A stretch of 64,000 nucleotides of DNA, from assembly GCA_013398275.1 (NCBI GenBank), contig VZSE01001744.1:69894-133893 (forward strand), in the 5' to 3' direction. This document shows positions 1 to 12,522 of the stretch, piece after piece; within the stretch, counting starts at the first letter, position 1, and every line of letters begins with the position of its first letter. Source of the stretch: Promerops cafer (Eukaryota; Chordata; Aves; Passeriformes; Nectariniidae). The position numbers were made by a program, and so were the translations under genes. The notes below the pieces were generated by a model. The model was not told the DNA's origin, did not search any database, and saw only the letters and a list, made by a program, of their open reading frames with translations.

Positions 1-499
1 TAGGAATTCTCTCTTAAATTAGAAAGTAGGCAAAAAGTATTTTTTTTTTTAAATTTTCATTTTTAAGTCTTCTATTAGAAAAAATAGAGATTTATTAAAC
101 AAAAAATAATAAGGTAGAAAGAAGGGTTGGGCCTCCATCAAAAAAGTAGATTATGCTTTAATGCAAAGAGAAAGAAATGGCTCTATGGGCAAAATTCAAG
201 TATGAGTGACCAGTTTTTTAATCGTAAAGTCGGTGCAACATTTCTTAAAATGTTACAACACTGCATGACCTGTAATGCTCACAATATTTACATTAACTGC
301 TTACACGAAACCATAAAAACTCTAAAAGAGGAAAAAAAAAAAATTGGTATGGACTGAAACAAGCTACTCCTAGCACCCACATCAATGCCATTATTAACCG
401 AGGAAATCAAGTGCACGAGAATACTTTACATAATCTTAGGGATGTAAAGTAAAACAGCGGGGAGGGAGCACAAACCTAAGGGCCCAAGGAGACACAAAC
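1..499. other. AT-rich flank, no gene seen
   Basis: Homopolymer-rich intergenic DNA. Short open frames here show no recognisable protein signal. Confidence 0.5.
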
Positions 500-1100
500 T
501 CAGCTCTGGGACACGAAGCAGAGGGAGGAGGCAAAGGAGATCCCGAGGGAGAGGGGCTCCAGCGCTCGCCCCCGCGCACGGATCGGGACGGGAAGAGCCA
601 AGGGCCACCGGGACACGGCCACGCGCGACGGAAAAATGGGAGCTGGCGGCCCCCGCGGAGCTCCGCGAGGAGCGCGGAGCGGACGAAGGAACCTGCCCGC
701 GGAAGGGGCCCCGTGCCGGGCACAGCCAGGGACCCGCCCGGCCCGCAGCGAGCCCGGAGCCCCGAGGTAGCTGCGTGCCCGGGCACCGAGCCCGCGGCCA
801 ACGCCGGCCCCGCCGTCCTGGGGCGCACGAGCGGGACTCGGGCAAGAGGAGAAGGAGCCGCGACCCTCGGGAGCCCGGGGAGCCTCCGCTGGCCGGGGTG
901 CTGATCGCTGCCAGTCCTTAGCCAGAGAGCGACAGGCGGGGCTCGGGGAAAAGGAAATCTGAGGTAAGCGGCGGTCCCGGCCCGGGGGTGGGAGGCCAAG
1001 CTCCACCGGGGCCGGGAATGGCGAGCTGGGCTTATCTCGGGAAGCCTCGCGGACAGAGGATGCCACGGCCTCCGTCACCATCGCCACCGTCCGTGTGAAA
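500..1100. promoter_or_regulatory. CpG-island-like GC-rich block downstream of MBD5
   Basis: Roughly 600 bp of very GC- and CpG-rich DNA (many gcgc, cggg and gccg words) stands in otherwise AT-rich flank. It begins about 1.4 kb beyond the MBD5 stop. Such blocks usually mark promoters in birds. On the plus strand a consensus donor, CTGAG|GTAAGC, occurs at 963/964, suggesting a first exon that reads back towards MBD5, antisense to it. No recognisable protein is encoded on either strand; the long overlapping frames here are expected from GC richness. In mammals the next gene beyond MBD5 is EPC2, in the same orientation, but its conserved first residues are not encoded here. Confidence 0.55.
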
Positions 1101-2029
1101 AAGAAAAATGAAATCAAATGGGAAGAATGTTGTGCTACACTTCCGTTCGTTAGTTTTATAATGGCTCATAGCTTTAGACTTTTAAATCTGTAGTGTATTA
1201 ATTTTTTTTTTCTACATATGTTTCACATTTCTCACTTAATATAACATAAATAATTTGGTTAATAGATTTAACCTGCGCATTTCAGCCACATTAATATATA
1301 TAAGAATCTGTTAATGGTATAAATAATTCTTTTTAAATAAAATAAATCTGATATGTTACATAATACTGATAAAAATTACTGTTGCTAATAGTTTTGTAAG
1401 CCACCCTTAAGTTTTTTTCTGTTTTAATACTGCGAGATGGATCCTGGGATTGCTTTTCCCGGACGCTGCGGAGCGTTGCCCTTTCATGCTACTGCCAAAC
1501 CAGAGGTAATCAACAGCAATCAGTCCTGATCACTCCTGAAAGCAGGGCCTCTGCCCCCTTCCGAGGAAACACCGCGTTAATGACGTTAGATAATTGAGGC
1601 TAATTAATCTAGGGGGTGGTTGGAGGGGCTCAACGTTACGGGGGTACAGTTCCTCAGGTGGCTATGAAACTTCTCCTACAGAAACGGTTGACTAAAATAG
1701 TCCCTCTACTCTTTTTTTTTTGTTGTTTTGTCCTTTTTAATCAAATCTACAGCGTTCTACGTTCAGAGCTAAGTAAATAAAAACGCAACCGAGGGGTTGC
1801 AGCCTTTGAATTCTTAATTAGAGCTGTGATCCCACATCCCGTTGGGAATCTGCGAGGCTGAGCTCTCCTAAAGGCCTGAACTGGAGCACAGCACTTCCAG
1901 GCAAGGTTCATTCCAAACAGACATAGCAATGAACACTCAGTGGCGTGAAGTGGATGTCATAATTAAGGTATTACATAATCATGCCTTCTCTCTGCTGTTA
2001 AATAGAAAAACAGCATCTTTTACATTATC
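1101..2029. other. Intergenic or distal 3' UTR sequence, no firm gene
   Basis: Mostly AT-rich, with one CpG-containing patch at about 1430-1620. A possible plus-strand mini-exon (1437-1505) is described under findings. The sequence may be distal MBD5 3' UTR if the proximal poly(A) site is not used. Confidence 0.4.
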
Positions 2030-2549
2030 ATATAAAAGCATTTAGGCTGTATTTTTATTTATCACTTTACACTGGTAGTCTCTTGTATGTGTACTCAATA
2101 GAAACCAAAGAATTTTGTACACTATTTTTTGTACAATAAAAGATAAAGTGTGCATTAGGTACGCTTGTACATGACAATATTGTACAATATTTACAGTTCA
2201 GATATCACCATGAAATTCTGTATTATCTATATACACAATGAAAATTTCTCAGAAACATTTGGACTATTTCTTATAATCACAATTTTTAGTATTATAGAAA
2301 AAAAAATTTCAGTAATCATCTGACATTGTTACTGCAACCTTTCAAGATTTCTGATTGGCTTATCCAGCAACCTCTATCCCTCCTAATCATCCAAAATCTG
2401 GTACCACTGCTGCTCGTGGTGCCCTGTGATGGCAGCGAGCTGTCTCCACAGAAATATTGACAGACCCATGTCTGGATCAATACCTACAGATAGACTCATG
2501 TGCACGTTCACTGTGATAAGGACTGGACCAGTAACAAAGACATTCAATG
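2030..2549 (-). other. MBD5: MBD5 3' UTR (at least its proximal part)
   Basis: This AT-rich sequence follows the TAA. The first AATAAA downstream on the gene strand is at 2059-2054, about 490 nt past the stop, so a short 3' UTR could end near 2035. No convincing GU-rich element follows, so a longer form is possible. Two Pumilio-type UGUANAUA motifs (2195-2188 and 2235-2228) and several TGTACA repeats lie here. The end point is inferred. Confidence 0.55.
2054..2059 (-). terminator. MBD5: Candidate MBD5 poly(A) signal AATAAA
   Basis: TTTATT on the plus strand gives AATAAA on the MBD5 sense strand. It is the first canonical hexamer after the stop codon. Downstream U/GU-rich support is modest. 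Confidence 0.4.
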
Positions 2550-2621
2550 TTATCTAGAGATCTTCCTCCTCTTGAGTTTTGGAGGCTTCACTTGTCTGTC
2601 TCCCTGCGGGATTTGGTGGAC
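2550..2621 (-). CDS. MBD5: MBD5 coding exon c10: basic C-terminus and stop
   Basis: The terminal coding exon has acceptor atacttattttcag|GTCC (2621). It encodes VHQIPQGDRQVKPPKLKRRK followed by ISR, and ends at TAA (2552-2550). The Lys/Arg-rich tail ending KRRKISR resembles a nuclear localisation signal. A 20-21-bp minisatellite whose units each contain TTTCAG on the gene's sense strand begins about 240 nt upstream of the acceptor. The exon continues into the 3' UTR. Confidence 0.94.
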   Translation of the reverse strand, partial: VHQIPQGDRQVKPPKLKRRKISR

Positions 2622-5600
2622 CTGAAAATAAGTATATTCACAAGTTAGCCCAGGACAGTGGTCAGAGGCATCAAGGAGCTGCAGGAGGGCTCGAGGGGCT
2701 GGCAGGAACCAGCTCTTAGCATTTCCCAGCTACACAGAATAAAGGGACTTCAACAGCTTTGAGAAACTGGGAGGAAAAGGCTGATTCCATAACCTGTGCA
2801 TCCCAAACCTCAGAGAGAGGCAGCAGCTGCAGTGGCTGGGAAACAACCACACTGTCAGGGACTGAAACCCCCAGTCAGGGACTGGAACCCCCAGTCAGGG
2901 ACTGGAACCCCCAATCAGGGACTGGAACCCCCAATCAGGGACTGAAACCCCCTAACCAGGGACTGAAGCCCCCAATCAGGGACTGAAGCCCCCAATCGGA
3001 GACTGAAACCCCTCAATCAGGGACTGGAACCCCTAACGAGGGACTGGAATCCCTCAATCAGGGACTGAAACCCCCTAACCAGGGACTGAAACCCCCCAAT
3101 CAGGGACTGTCAATCAGGGTCTGGGTTTGAAACCCCCTAGCCAGAGACTGAAAACCCCTAACGAGGGACTGAAACACCCCAATCAGGGACTGAAACCCCT
3201 CAATCAGGGACTGAAATGCCCCAATCAGGGACTGAAACCCCCTACCCAGGGACTGATCCCAAGCTGCAATAATGGCAAATTTAGTGGCAAACTTTCATAC
3301 ACTGTAGTGACCAGAGTGATAAAACGTGGGAAGGAGATGCTGAGAAAATGCTGGTAAGAGGGAAAACTGGAGAAGTCCAGCTCAGGGCTGTTATTAAGGA
3401 ATGAGGGATGTTCAGGAAACTCTTTGTGTTTAAANAGAGACTGAAAACCCCTAACGAGGGACTGAAACACCCCAATCAGGGACTGAAACCCCCAAAGGAG
3501 GGACTGAAACCCCTCAGTCAGGGACTGAAACCCCCAATCAGGGACTGAAAACCCCTAATGAGGGACTGGAACCCCCCAATCAGGGACTGAAACCCCCAGT
3601 CAGGGACTGGAACCCCTCAATCAGGGACTGGAACCCCCTACCCAGGGACTGATCCCAAGCTGCAATAATGGCAAATTTAGTGGCAAACTTTCATACACTG
3701 TAGTGACCAGAGTGATAAAACGTGGGAAGGAGATGCTGAGAAAATGCTGGTAAGAGGGAAAACTGGAGAAGTCCAGCTCAGGGCTGTTATTAAGGAATGA
3801 GGGATGTTCAGGAAACTCTTTGTGTTTAAAAGGAAACATTCAATTCCAGCCTAATGCTGGATGGATTTGAGGGCCAAAGTTTGGCATTGCTGGCTGCTCC
3901 TCGGGGAGAAGCAGCAGGAGAGAGAGGAGGAGGAGGAAGGCTGAGCTGGTGTGGAATTCCACCACCATCTGTCGGTGGCAGCTGCAGCTCCCAGCACAGG
4001 AACCAATCCTCAGCAGCTCCTGGGCTCCCTCCCGAGCTCTCCTGCCCTGGCTCTGCCAGAATTCCCTCCTGGAGCTGGTGATGCTGCTGCACAAGTTTCC
4101 CGTTTCACGCTGGCTGGGGCTGAGCAGCAGGAGCTGCAAAAGCTGCACGGCACTAAAAGGAGCTGCTGATGCCCTGGGAGTGCTTCTAGGAACGATCATC
4201 CTCATGGAAATCAGCCCCCATCCCAAATTCTGTGCCCACACAATTAAAGGGTCAATCAAGGCACTGCAGGTCCATCAGCTGGGGTGACAGAACCTGAGCA
4301 GCAAATCCAACCACAGCACTTCCCCTGAGCCAGCTCCTGCTGCTCCCAGGGCCCAGAGCAGGCAGCTTTAGATGTCCCTGGATTTATGGGTGGGAAAAGG
4401 TGGCAGCAGGATGGGCCAGCCCCAACACCCATCCCAAATTTATTTGTTACAGACCAACAATCACCTCCTGCTCTCCTTGTCCTTCTGAAGCAGGGAAACA
4501 CAACAAGGTTCTTTTAAATCAAAGCTCAAATCTCAGTTTGTTAAATTCAGTTTCAACAAAAGATTTGGTTGGGTTGTTATTTAAAAGCTACTGAATAACT
4601 TTTTAAATATTAATAACTTTTAAAATAACTTTTAAAATATTTCTTGTAGGGTCGGAAATCAGCTCTTAGCCTTCAGTTCTTCAAACATATAAATAAATAT
4701 ATTTATATTTCATTTCTTATACTCCAGTGTTACTGTAACTTCCAAACCTGCACATCTTCAGTCCTGAGCACTGAATATCAGCAAAAAATCTTTTTTTCCC
4801 TGTGTTCAAGCATTTTATAATTAATAATTTGAATAATTAATGACCAAATAGAAGATGTGGGAGGTTCCATGTGCTGTGATAGATTGGTTTTTTTATTTTT
4901 AGGTGGGCTGCAATTAAATTACAGCCAGGTTTTAGAAATAAAAATGAGGATCTTTTATAAACCAAACTTGTTATTGGAAAAATGCTGGAGTTACACAGTA
5001 ACATTGTAATTAGTGTGGGAAAACCACTCTTGGGTGTGATATTAGAAATATCCTTTTTTTTTTTTTAAACTTACCTGTCATGGCAATATCTTTCATTTCT
5101 CATGGGGAAAACTGAATTCCAAGAGTTTTGCACTCAAAAGAAAGATGCTTTCAAATGTGCTTTCAATACCTTGCTACTCCAGCTGAGAAACAAATGAGCT
5201 GATTTTGTGTCATTAGCCAGAGGAACCCCATGGAACACGAGCAGCACTGGAACTCATCCAACTACTATCAGGCTGGATGTGTAAATCTCTTTTGTCAAAA
5301 GTAATAAAATTTGCAATGCACCTAAAATCCTACAGCTTTTCCCATTTTTCAGAACCATCAGACCTTTGCAAATAATTTTTAATGCAGGGGAAATGTTGAA
5401 AATTCCTCATTATTTCAGGAAATAAACCCAGAATTTGTTAGAAAGCCACCCAAACCAAGCCTCCCTCCAATGGACACACATGCAAAAACATGGAAAAGGA
5501 GAATATTCCCAAGGAAAAGGAACTTACATTCCCAGACATTTTGTCTAGTTCACTCATGGCCTCGTGTATAGCAGCTTCTAAATGGTTATTTAGCTTTCCA

Positions 5601-8600
5601 CTTCTAGGGAGAAAAGATGAAAACCATCAGTAACTCTTAAGGACAGAAAGAAAACTTGAGAAAAGTGAGTAACAAACACAGGAATTCACTGGCAATGTTC
5701 TGACCCTGGAGCCTCCCAGGTGGGGAGCACAGGGAGGAAGATCAGACCTGTATCAGTATTATGGGAAGTGAAGGTTTGTGTTGGGAGAAAAGTTAAATAT
5801 CCTTCTTTTACTTCACTACATTTCCTTCTACCTTTCAATAAACTGTATTAATTATCTCAAATATCCCCAGTTTTACCCTGGAATGGCAGCACCCCACAGG
5901 CTGTGGGAGAGGGGGGTGAAGGTTTCCCTTTTCCAACCCCAAATTACCCCAGGCCATGGGGCAGCTCTGAGCACATTTCATTTCACAGTGACAATTCTAT
6001 GGAGTCTGTTTGCTCCTGAAGGACTTTTCCCACTTGGACACGGTGACAGGTCCTGCTTTGGAGATGAGGACATGGGAGGAGGAGGAGGAGGAGGAGGAGG
6101 AGGAGAACCATGTCTGTCATGAGGGAAGGTGATGGCACAGACAGGTAAGGAAGCACCTTGTCCCCTGCTGGGACACCAGGCCTGTCCCTCACAGAGGGAG
6201 GGACAAACTCCTATTCAAACCCTTTCCTTTCAATCACAGAATCCTGGAATGGTTTGGGTTGGAAGAGACCTTAAAGGCCAACCCCTGCCATGGACACCTC
6301 CCACTGTCCCAGGGTGCTCCAGCCTGGCCTTGGGCCCTGCCAGGGACCCAGGGGCAGCCACAGCTGCTCTGGGCACCTGTGCCAGGGCCTCCCCTCCCTC
6401 CCAGGGAAGAATTCCTGCCCAATATCCAATTTAAATCAACCCTGGAAGTTGGGAAGGCAGTGAAGCTTCACCAGTTCTTCCCTTCCTGGACTTCCATCCA
6501 ACCCTGCCCCTGGCACAGGAGGGACACCAGAGATGTGACTTCAGGCAGACGTGACCGAGCAGGACTGGAGGGGATGGTGGGGGAGGGATGGGAAGTGGCA
6601 CCTTCACCAAGGGAAATCCAGGCTGGGTATTGGGAGAGTTTTGTACAGGAAGGGAGATAAAGCCCTGGGATGCTCTGCCCAGGGAGGTGCTGCAGTCACC
6701 ATCCCTGGGTGTGGGTGACACAGACTGGGTGTGGCACTCGGGGCCAGGGTTTGGTTGGGGTGTCAGGGTTGGGTTGGACTCGATGATCTTGGAGGTCTCT
6801 TCCAACCCAGTGACTCTGGGATTCCTGACTAAAGAGAAATATGGGAAACACCCAGAGGAGCAGGAAAGCCCAGGAGAAGGAGCCACTGGGACTGGGGGAT
6901 GAGCCCTGGAAGATGCTCTGTGTGCAGCAGGACCGGGAACGCTGGCGCTCAGCGGGGCAGGGATGACTACAGAGCTTGGGAAGGCACAGCTGGATCAGGT
7001 GAGGGGCTGGGAAGGCTCCAGCAGAGCTGAGGAACCTGTGCCACCCTGGGGAGCAAAGCAGGGACGTGGCTCCAGCAGGAACAGAAGGGCTGAGATGGAA
7101 CTGAGACATAAAGAATTCATGGAGTTATGGAACGTGAACGTCATTTCAAGGACTTGGATACCAACCCTGCTCTGCTGAACCAACTCCAGGCCTGTGTGAT
7201 GAGCACTCCACGTGCAGCAATTCTGTGTAACACTAAATGTTTAAAAAACCTGGATAAAAATCCCATAGTACATGACAAACCAGAAAGAAACCCATGAACT
7301 TTGCCAGATAAATCTTTGCAGGACATGGGGAAACCAGGAAATGTCCACCAAAGGATTTGAACTAGGAAATAAGTTGAAATATGGAGAAAAACCTCTGTAA
7401 GGGCTGTAAAGCAGCAGTTTATGTCAGCTTTAACCACTTTAAATCTGCTCCTGCCATCCTTGGGTCACTGATTTCACTTCAGGGACATGAATAAATAACA
7501 GGGAAGTGGCCAAAAGCCCTTCTGTGTTCCCTTAAAATCCAGGAAGGTATTTTGAGGATGATGGTGGAAAAAACAGCCACCAGCACTGTCTCACTGGTAT
7601 AAAAACTCCTTCTCTTTGGCCCCATGGGACACAGAGATAAAAGCAAAGCTCACCCTTTAAAAGGAGGGGAAGAGAGGGAATGATTTCATCCCTTTCAGCC
7701 TGTGGTCATTCAGAGCTGAGTTTAAATTCTCTCAGGTTTAAGAATATATTTTCCCTATGACAGTAAAAGCACCATCATAGAACAAACCCAATCACAGCAC
7801 AATTCCTACTCTGTCATCTTTTTAAAGATGTTTTTTTTTTCCCCCAAAATTCAGTAATTTTCCTCTTTTTGTCCATTCTGATGCTTCATGTCCCAATATT
7901 TGCTGTTTCACAGTTTTTCTATGCTGGTATTTGTCACTAAAAGGTGAAAGTTGGATAAACCCCAGCAGCTGACACAGGTGTGACCCAGAGCTCAGCCACA
8001 AATCCTGCAACACTTCTCAGCAGTGGGAATAAAGGGAATTTCTCAGAATAAACCTGTGCTCAGCTGCCAGGGGGAGAGGGGAGGAGGTCAGGTGTGGTTT
8101 GGTCAGGACACTTTCGAGGGAATGACTTCTTTGCTGTAGCTCAGGAATCCCACCAGAAGCTCCCACACCTGGGACATCTCCCAGAGGAGATGCACTCGAA
8201 ACCCATCAGACTCCAGAGCCAACATGAGGAATTCCAAGGAATGAGCCCCTCCTTTTGCCTGAGCTGCCCCAAAATGGCAGCAGGGAAAGGGAAGGGTGGG
8301 AGCTTGGTGGGGAAGCAGGATGGACTCACTTCCTGTTCCTCTTCCTGGCGCGGCTGAACGCCTCCAGCCCCTCCGTTAGTGTCTTCAGCTTCTCCGGCTC
8401 CACCTGGGGAAGGGATGGACACCACACCTCGTTACCCAGAGCAGCAAATCCCACCTCTCCTGCACTGCCAGCCCAGGAATGCCCTCCAGCAGGGCAGGAA
8501 TAACCCCTGGAGCTCCCCACCCCTCCCACATTTATCCACTGCTGGCACTTCTCAGCAGCAGCGACAGAAACGCAAATCCGGGACGTTTACGGCCACGGAA

Positions 8601-11600
8601 CTGAGCAGAAAAATCTTTGAGGGACCTTTCTTGGCAGTGCTCTGGAGGTCCCACTCTGCACTCACCTTCCCACGGGGGTTTTACACCTGGAATTCTCAGT
8701 GCCTGGGACTGATGGTCCCATTTTTACACCAAAGGGTTCCCGTCCCCACCAGCTCCTGCCCGAGGAATTCCAGGTCTCTGTTCAACCCATGGCACGGCCA
8801 AGTTCATTCCCATTCCAGAAGGAAATCCTAATTTGCCTTCTGAATCCAGGAATCTTCATCCAGCCTATTTATTGGTCTTAAAATCAGTTATTTTAATAAT
8901 TTTTTAATTTTTCTTTAGCAATCAGGGATGAATTTGGGCACGTGCTCAAGAGAACTGGGAATTTAAGTCTTGAATATTTTAAATTTAAGCAATTTCAACC
9001 ACTGCGTGGGCACCAGTAAGTCCCAGTGTAAACAATAAAAGCAGAAAATTAATTATAACAGCTCTATAATTTCATCATTTGCATCTCAAAACATGAAGCC
9101 ACATCACTCTATGATTTTGATCTGGCTCAGTCATTCCTGCTGGTAAAAACAACAAAATCAGATATTTAGAACACATCAACCTAAAGAAAATAAATGGTTC
9201 AGTTCCTGTTTCTTTGCTACATCTTACTTGACATTTTATATAAACACAAATTTATTGAGTGTGTGCCTATACACAACCTGGAAATGAAGTGGGAATGCAA
9301 ATTCCCTCCAAATTCAGCCTTCCAATTCCTAAATAATTTATATTCACCACAGATCTGATGTGTGGACATGACAAGGTGGAGGTAATGAGTGAGCAGTTGC
9401 CAAAATCTCTCGAAATAAGGCCCAAAATTACACATTTAGATCAAATTTCAGTGTCTTGAAGTCACACCTGTGCTAGAGAAATTGGGAATGTGCTGATCCA
9501 GGCACTTCCAGGAGTCATTAATGGAGAAATCTGCACTTGGGGAGCTGAGATTTCAATTTTCACGAAATAAATTCAATTGTGCCACAAACTGTAGCCTTTT
9601 TCCCTTAAAACCTGCTCACTTTTGATGCAAATACTTCCAATAACCCCTCCCCTCGCTGGATTTTGGAAGAATACAAATTCAGGAGAAATTGAGAACCTGG
9701 GGAGCTTTTCTAAGGACAAACATGAGACAAAAGGAATTATCCCAATCCATGATAGAAATGTGTATCTAAGGAACAAACTGGCAAGGAGAGAAATTTCAAA
9801 GTTCAATGTAAATAATGTTATCAAGAATTAATATCATGTTTGGGAAACAAAGGACCTCTTAAACTAACAAAAAAAAAATCTTAATTATTGACATTTTGTG
9901 ATGGTTATACATTAAAAAACACTTGGGTTTTTTTGGGAAGTATCAAATTGCTACAAAATGGGGTATGGAAAGCAACTCCAACAGAAATAACAATTAATAA
10001 TCATCAGTATCAACACCAGGCCAGTGAACACCAGATCACACACACAGATGGGAGGAATCCTCCCTGTTTTACCTGCAGCACCAGAAAAGCCCAGTTTAAC
10101 CAGCCCAGTTTAACCAGCCCAGTTTAACCTCTGCAAAGTGCCACTGAGAGCAGGATTTGCCCTGTTAAAATTCACCATGAAAAGCTCCCACAAAACCTTT
10201 GATTGCTCTGGTCCTGTTTAGCTGATGAATAATAACCAAGGTGAGTAATAATCAAATTAATTGCTTAATGAGATGAAACTCCTCAGGTTTGGGATTAGAC
10301 TCAGGCTTGCTCCTTTTCTTCCCAGAAATTTCTGCTGCACTTCCTTGGGCTCCTCTGATTTCCAGTAGCCAAAAACCAAGGAAAGGAAGCACAATATTCT
10401 TCCTTTTCTTGTCTGGATCCTCCAAACAGATCCATTATTCCATTAAATACCTGAATTCCCAAAGTCTTTTAAATGGAAACAAAAATCAAGCAATAAATAA
10501 TCAAAATATGAGAGAATGTACAAATCCCAACAGCAAATTAATGTAACATAGGAGGGTCACATTTGGTTACACAAAGACTTTAAAAGATGTTTTCAGAAGC
10601 TCCAGAGAAAAAGGAATTTTCCCAGGTCACTCCCAGCATGGACTGGTGCAGAATTCCTGAAGAACATTTGGTTTTCAAGGTTATTTCTTTGTGGTTTTCA
10701 AGGGTGTTTCTTTGTGGTTTTCCAGGTGGTTTCTTCTGGTTTGGTGTGGCTTTTTCCCTGTGTACCCACCTCAACTCCTGCCCTTTGGAATGGCCGTTCA
10801 CTCTGCACTTCTTGGTGAAGGAATTAAACACATTTCTTTCATTTTTAAATTTAAAATGATCAATTCATGGTGCTCTGATGCCAGAGGTGATCCACGATGT
10901 TCTCATGGAGTTCTCATGGAGAACTTGGACCGGTCTCCACCTTGCTGGGAGCATTCCAAGGATCTCCTTCCCTGGTTTTTGTGCTTCAGTATCCAATAAA
11001 ATGGGTGCCACTGGATTTCACATCCCATACAATCCACAGAAACCCCACCATGGTACAGGAGCTTTGCACAAAACCAACAGCACATTCTGGTATCCACAGA
11101 TTGGGGAGGAAACACAAAATTGCTCAGGAATGCAGGTAAGAAAATTCCCCTTTCTACAGAAAAAATGGAAGGGTTTATTTTTTATTAAAAAAATAAACCC
11201 TTCCATTCTATTAAACATTCACAGAGATTTGGACACACAGATCCTGAAGTGAATCCATAAAAGCACACTGGGAGTGGGAATGTTGTTCCTGTGCTCCTGA
11301 CTCACACAGACAGGGACACTGAACATGGAATTTGCCAGTTTTGTTTCATCCCTAAAGTTTGTGATCTTCTCCTGTGCCTCCACTTCCTAACCTGACTTGG
11401 AACTCAGGGATCTGAGCTCCTAAGGGATGAGCTCTGAAACACTGTCCTGGTTTGGGCTGGGATGGATGAAACCATGGAAAGCTCTGGAATATTCAGCGCT
11501 CTCACCTGCCAAGGGAAATGAAGTTCTCCTGCTCTGGGGGTGAAACCACAGTGGGGATCCAGGATTTACAGCTCCAGTGGGGAGGGCCTGGCAGATTCCC

Positions 11601-12484
11601 AGAGCAGCTGGGGCTGCCCCTGGGTCCCTGGCAGTGCCCAGGGCCAGGCTGGAGCAGCCTGGGACAGTGGGAGGTGTCCCTGCCATGGCAGGGGTGGGAT
11701 GGGATGAGCTTCTTGTCCCTTCTCTCCTCTGGGTATCTGCTCCTGGCTGAATTTTGGGGAAAGGAACACCTTGGTCCAACCCACTCAGTTTTAAGAGATT
11801 TGATTTCTTTGTGTCACTGACAAACCCCTATTTCCTTAAATCTCCCCTTTCTGCTTATGCATTTTTAAAATTTTTAGTATTTATAGGTGGAAGATGTGCA
11901 GCATTTTATAAGAACTGCAAAGATAAAATGTTACACAAGGAGTGGAGACCAGATTTGGGACTATTTTCCATAATAAAATAATCAATAACTCCTTGATAAC
12001 TGCATTTCCTGTATATTCCCCAACAAGCACATGATTTGTTGACACAAAAAAAGAATTTTAGTTATGAAAGAGCAAATTGGAACACTTTCCTTATTACTAA
12101 ATGATGATCAAAACCTCCTTTAGAGTTGGAAATGTGTGTGCATTTCCTGGGAGAAGTGTGTGTCAATCAGCAACATTTCACTCATTAAAGATTCCTCAAT
12201 CTGATTAGGCCACTTCTCCTTTTTGCAGTTTCAACACTTTCAGGTATTTCCATATCAGATGCTTTGGGCACAGCCAGGAATTTGTCTGAACACACCACGT
12301 AGGTGAGAACCATTTTTAGTTAAAAAATCATTTAGCAAAGCCCAAATCTAACCTGCCTCACGGCCCTGGCAGGAAATGAAGGGCAAATCCAGCTCTACAA
12401 GCTACAGCTACGAAAAAGAACCATTTGTGCTGCTAAAAGAAGAGACAAAATAAAGAATGCAAAATTTTGATTTGTGTGCCGGTG

Positions 12485-12522
<38 letters not shown>

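Larger units (their letters stand above)
2622..5527 (-). other. MBD5: MBD5 intron 9 (c9 to c10)
   Basis: GT-AG intron of about 2.9 kb. It holds the 20-21-bp minisatellite and its duplication (2858-3832), then AT-rich unique sequence. No other gene seen. Confidence 0.85.
5604..8329 (-). other. MBD5: MBD5 intron 8 (c8 to c9)
   Basis: GT-AG intron of about 2.7 kb containing a (GGA)n tract and two CR1 tails in opposite orientation. Nothing else coding is recognisable. Confidence 0.85.

Noticed and set aside
1..1100. EPC2 first coding exon
   Set aside because: EPC2 follows MBD5 in mammals, but its conserved N-terminal residues are not encoded on either strand here.
426..1117. Three overlapping minus-strand frames in the CpG island
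   Set aside because: Arg/Pro/Gly/Ala-rich translations in several frames at once are expected from high GC. None resembles a known protein.
2858..3655. CRISPR-like array
   Set aside because: Contiguous 20-21-bp units with no unique spacers, in a vertebrate intron: a minisatellite.
11441..11475. Possible endogenous retrovirus LTR fragment (tgtcctggtttgggctggga)
   Set aside because: The wording resembles a common avian LTR edge, but only about 30 bp is visible, with no partner LTR or coding remnant.
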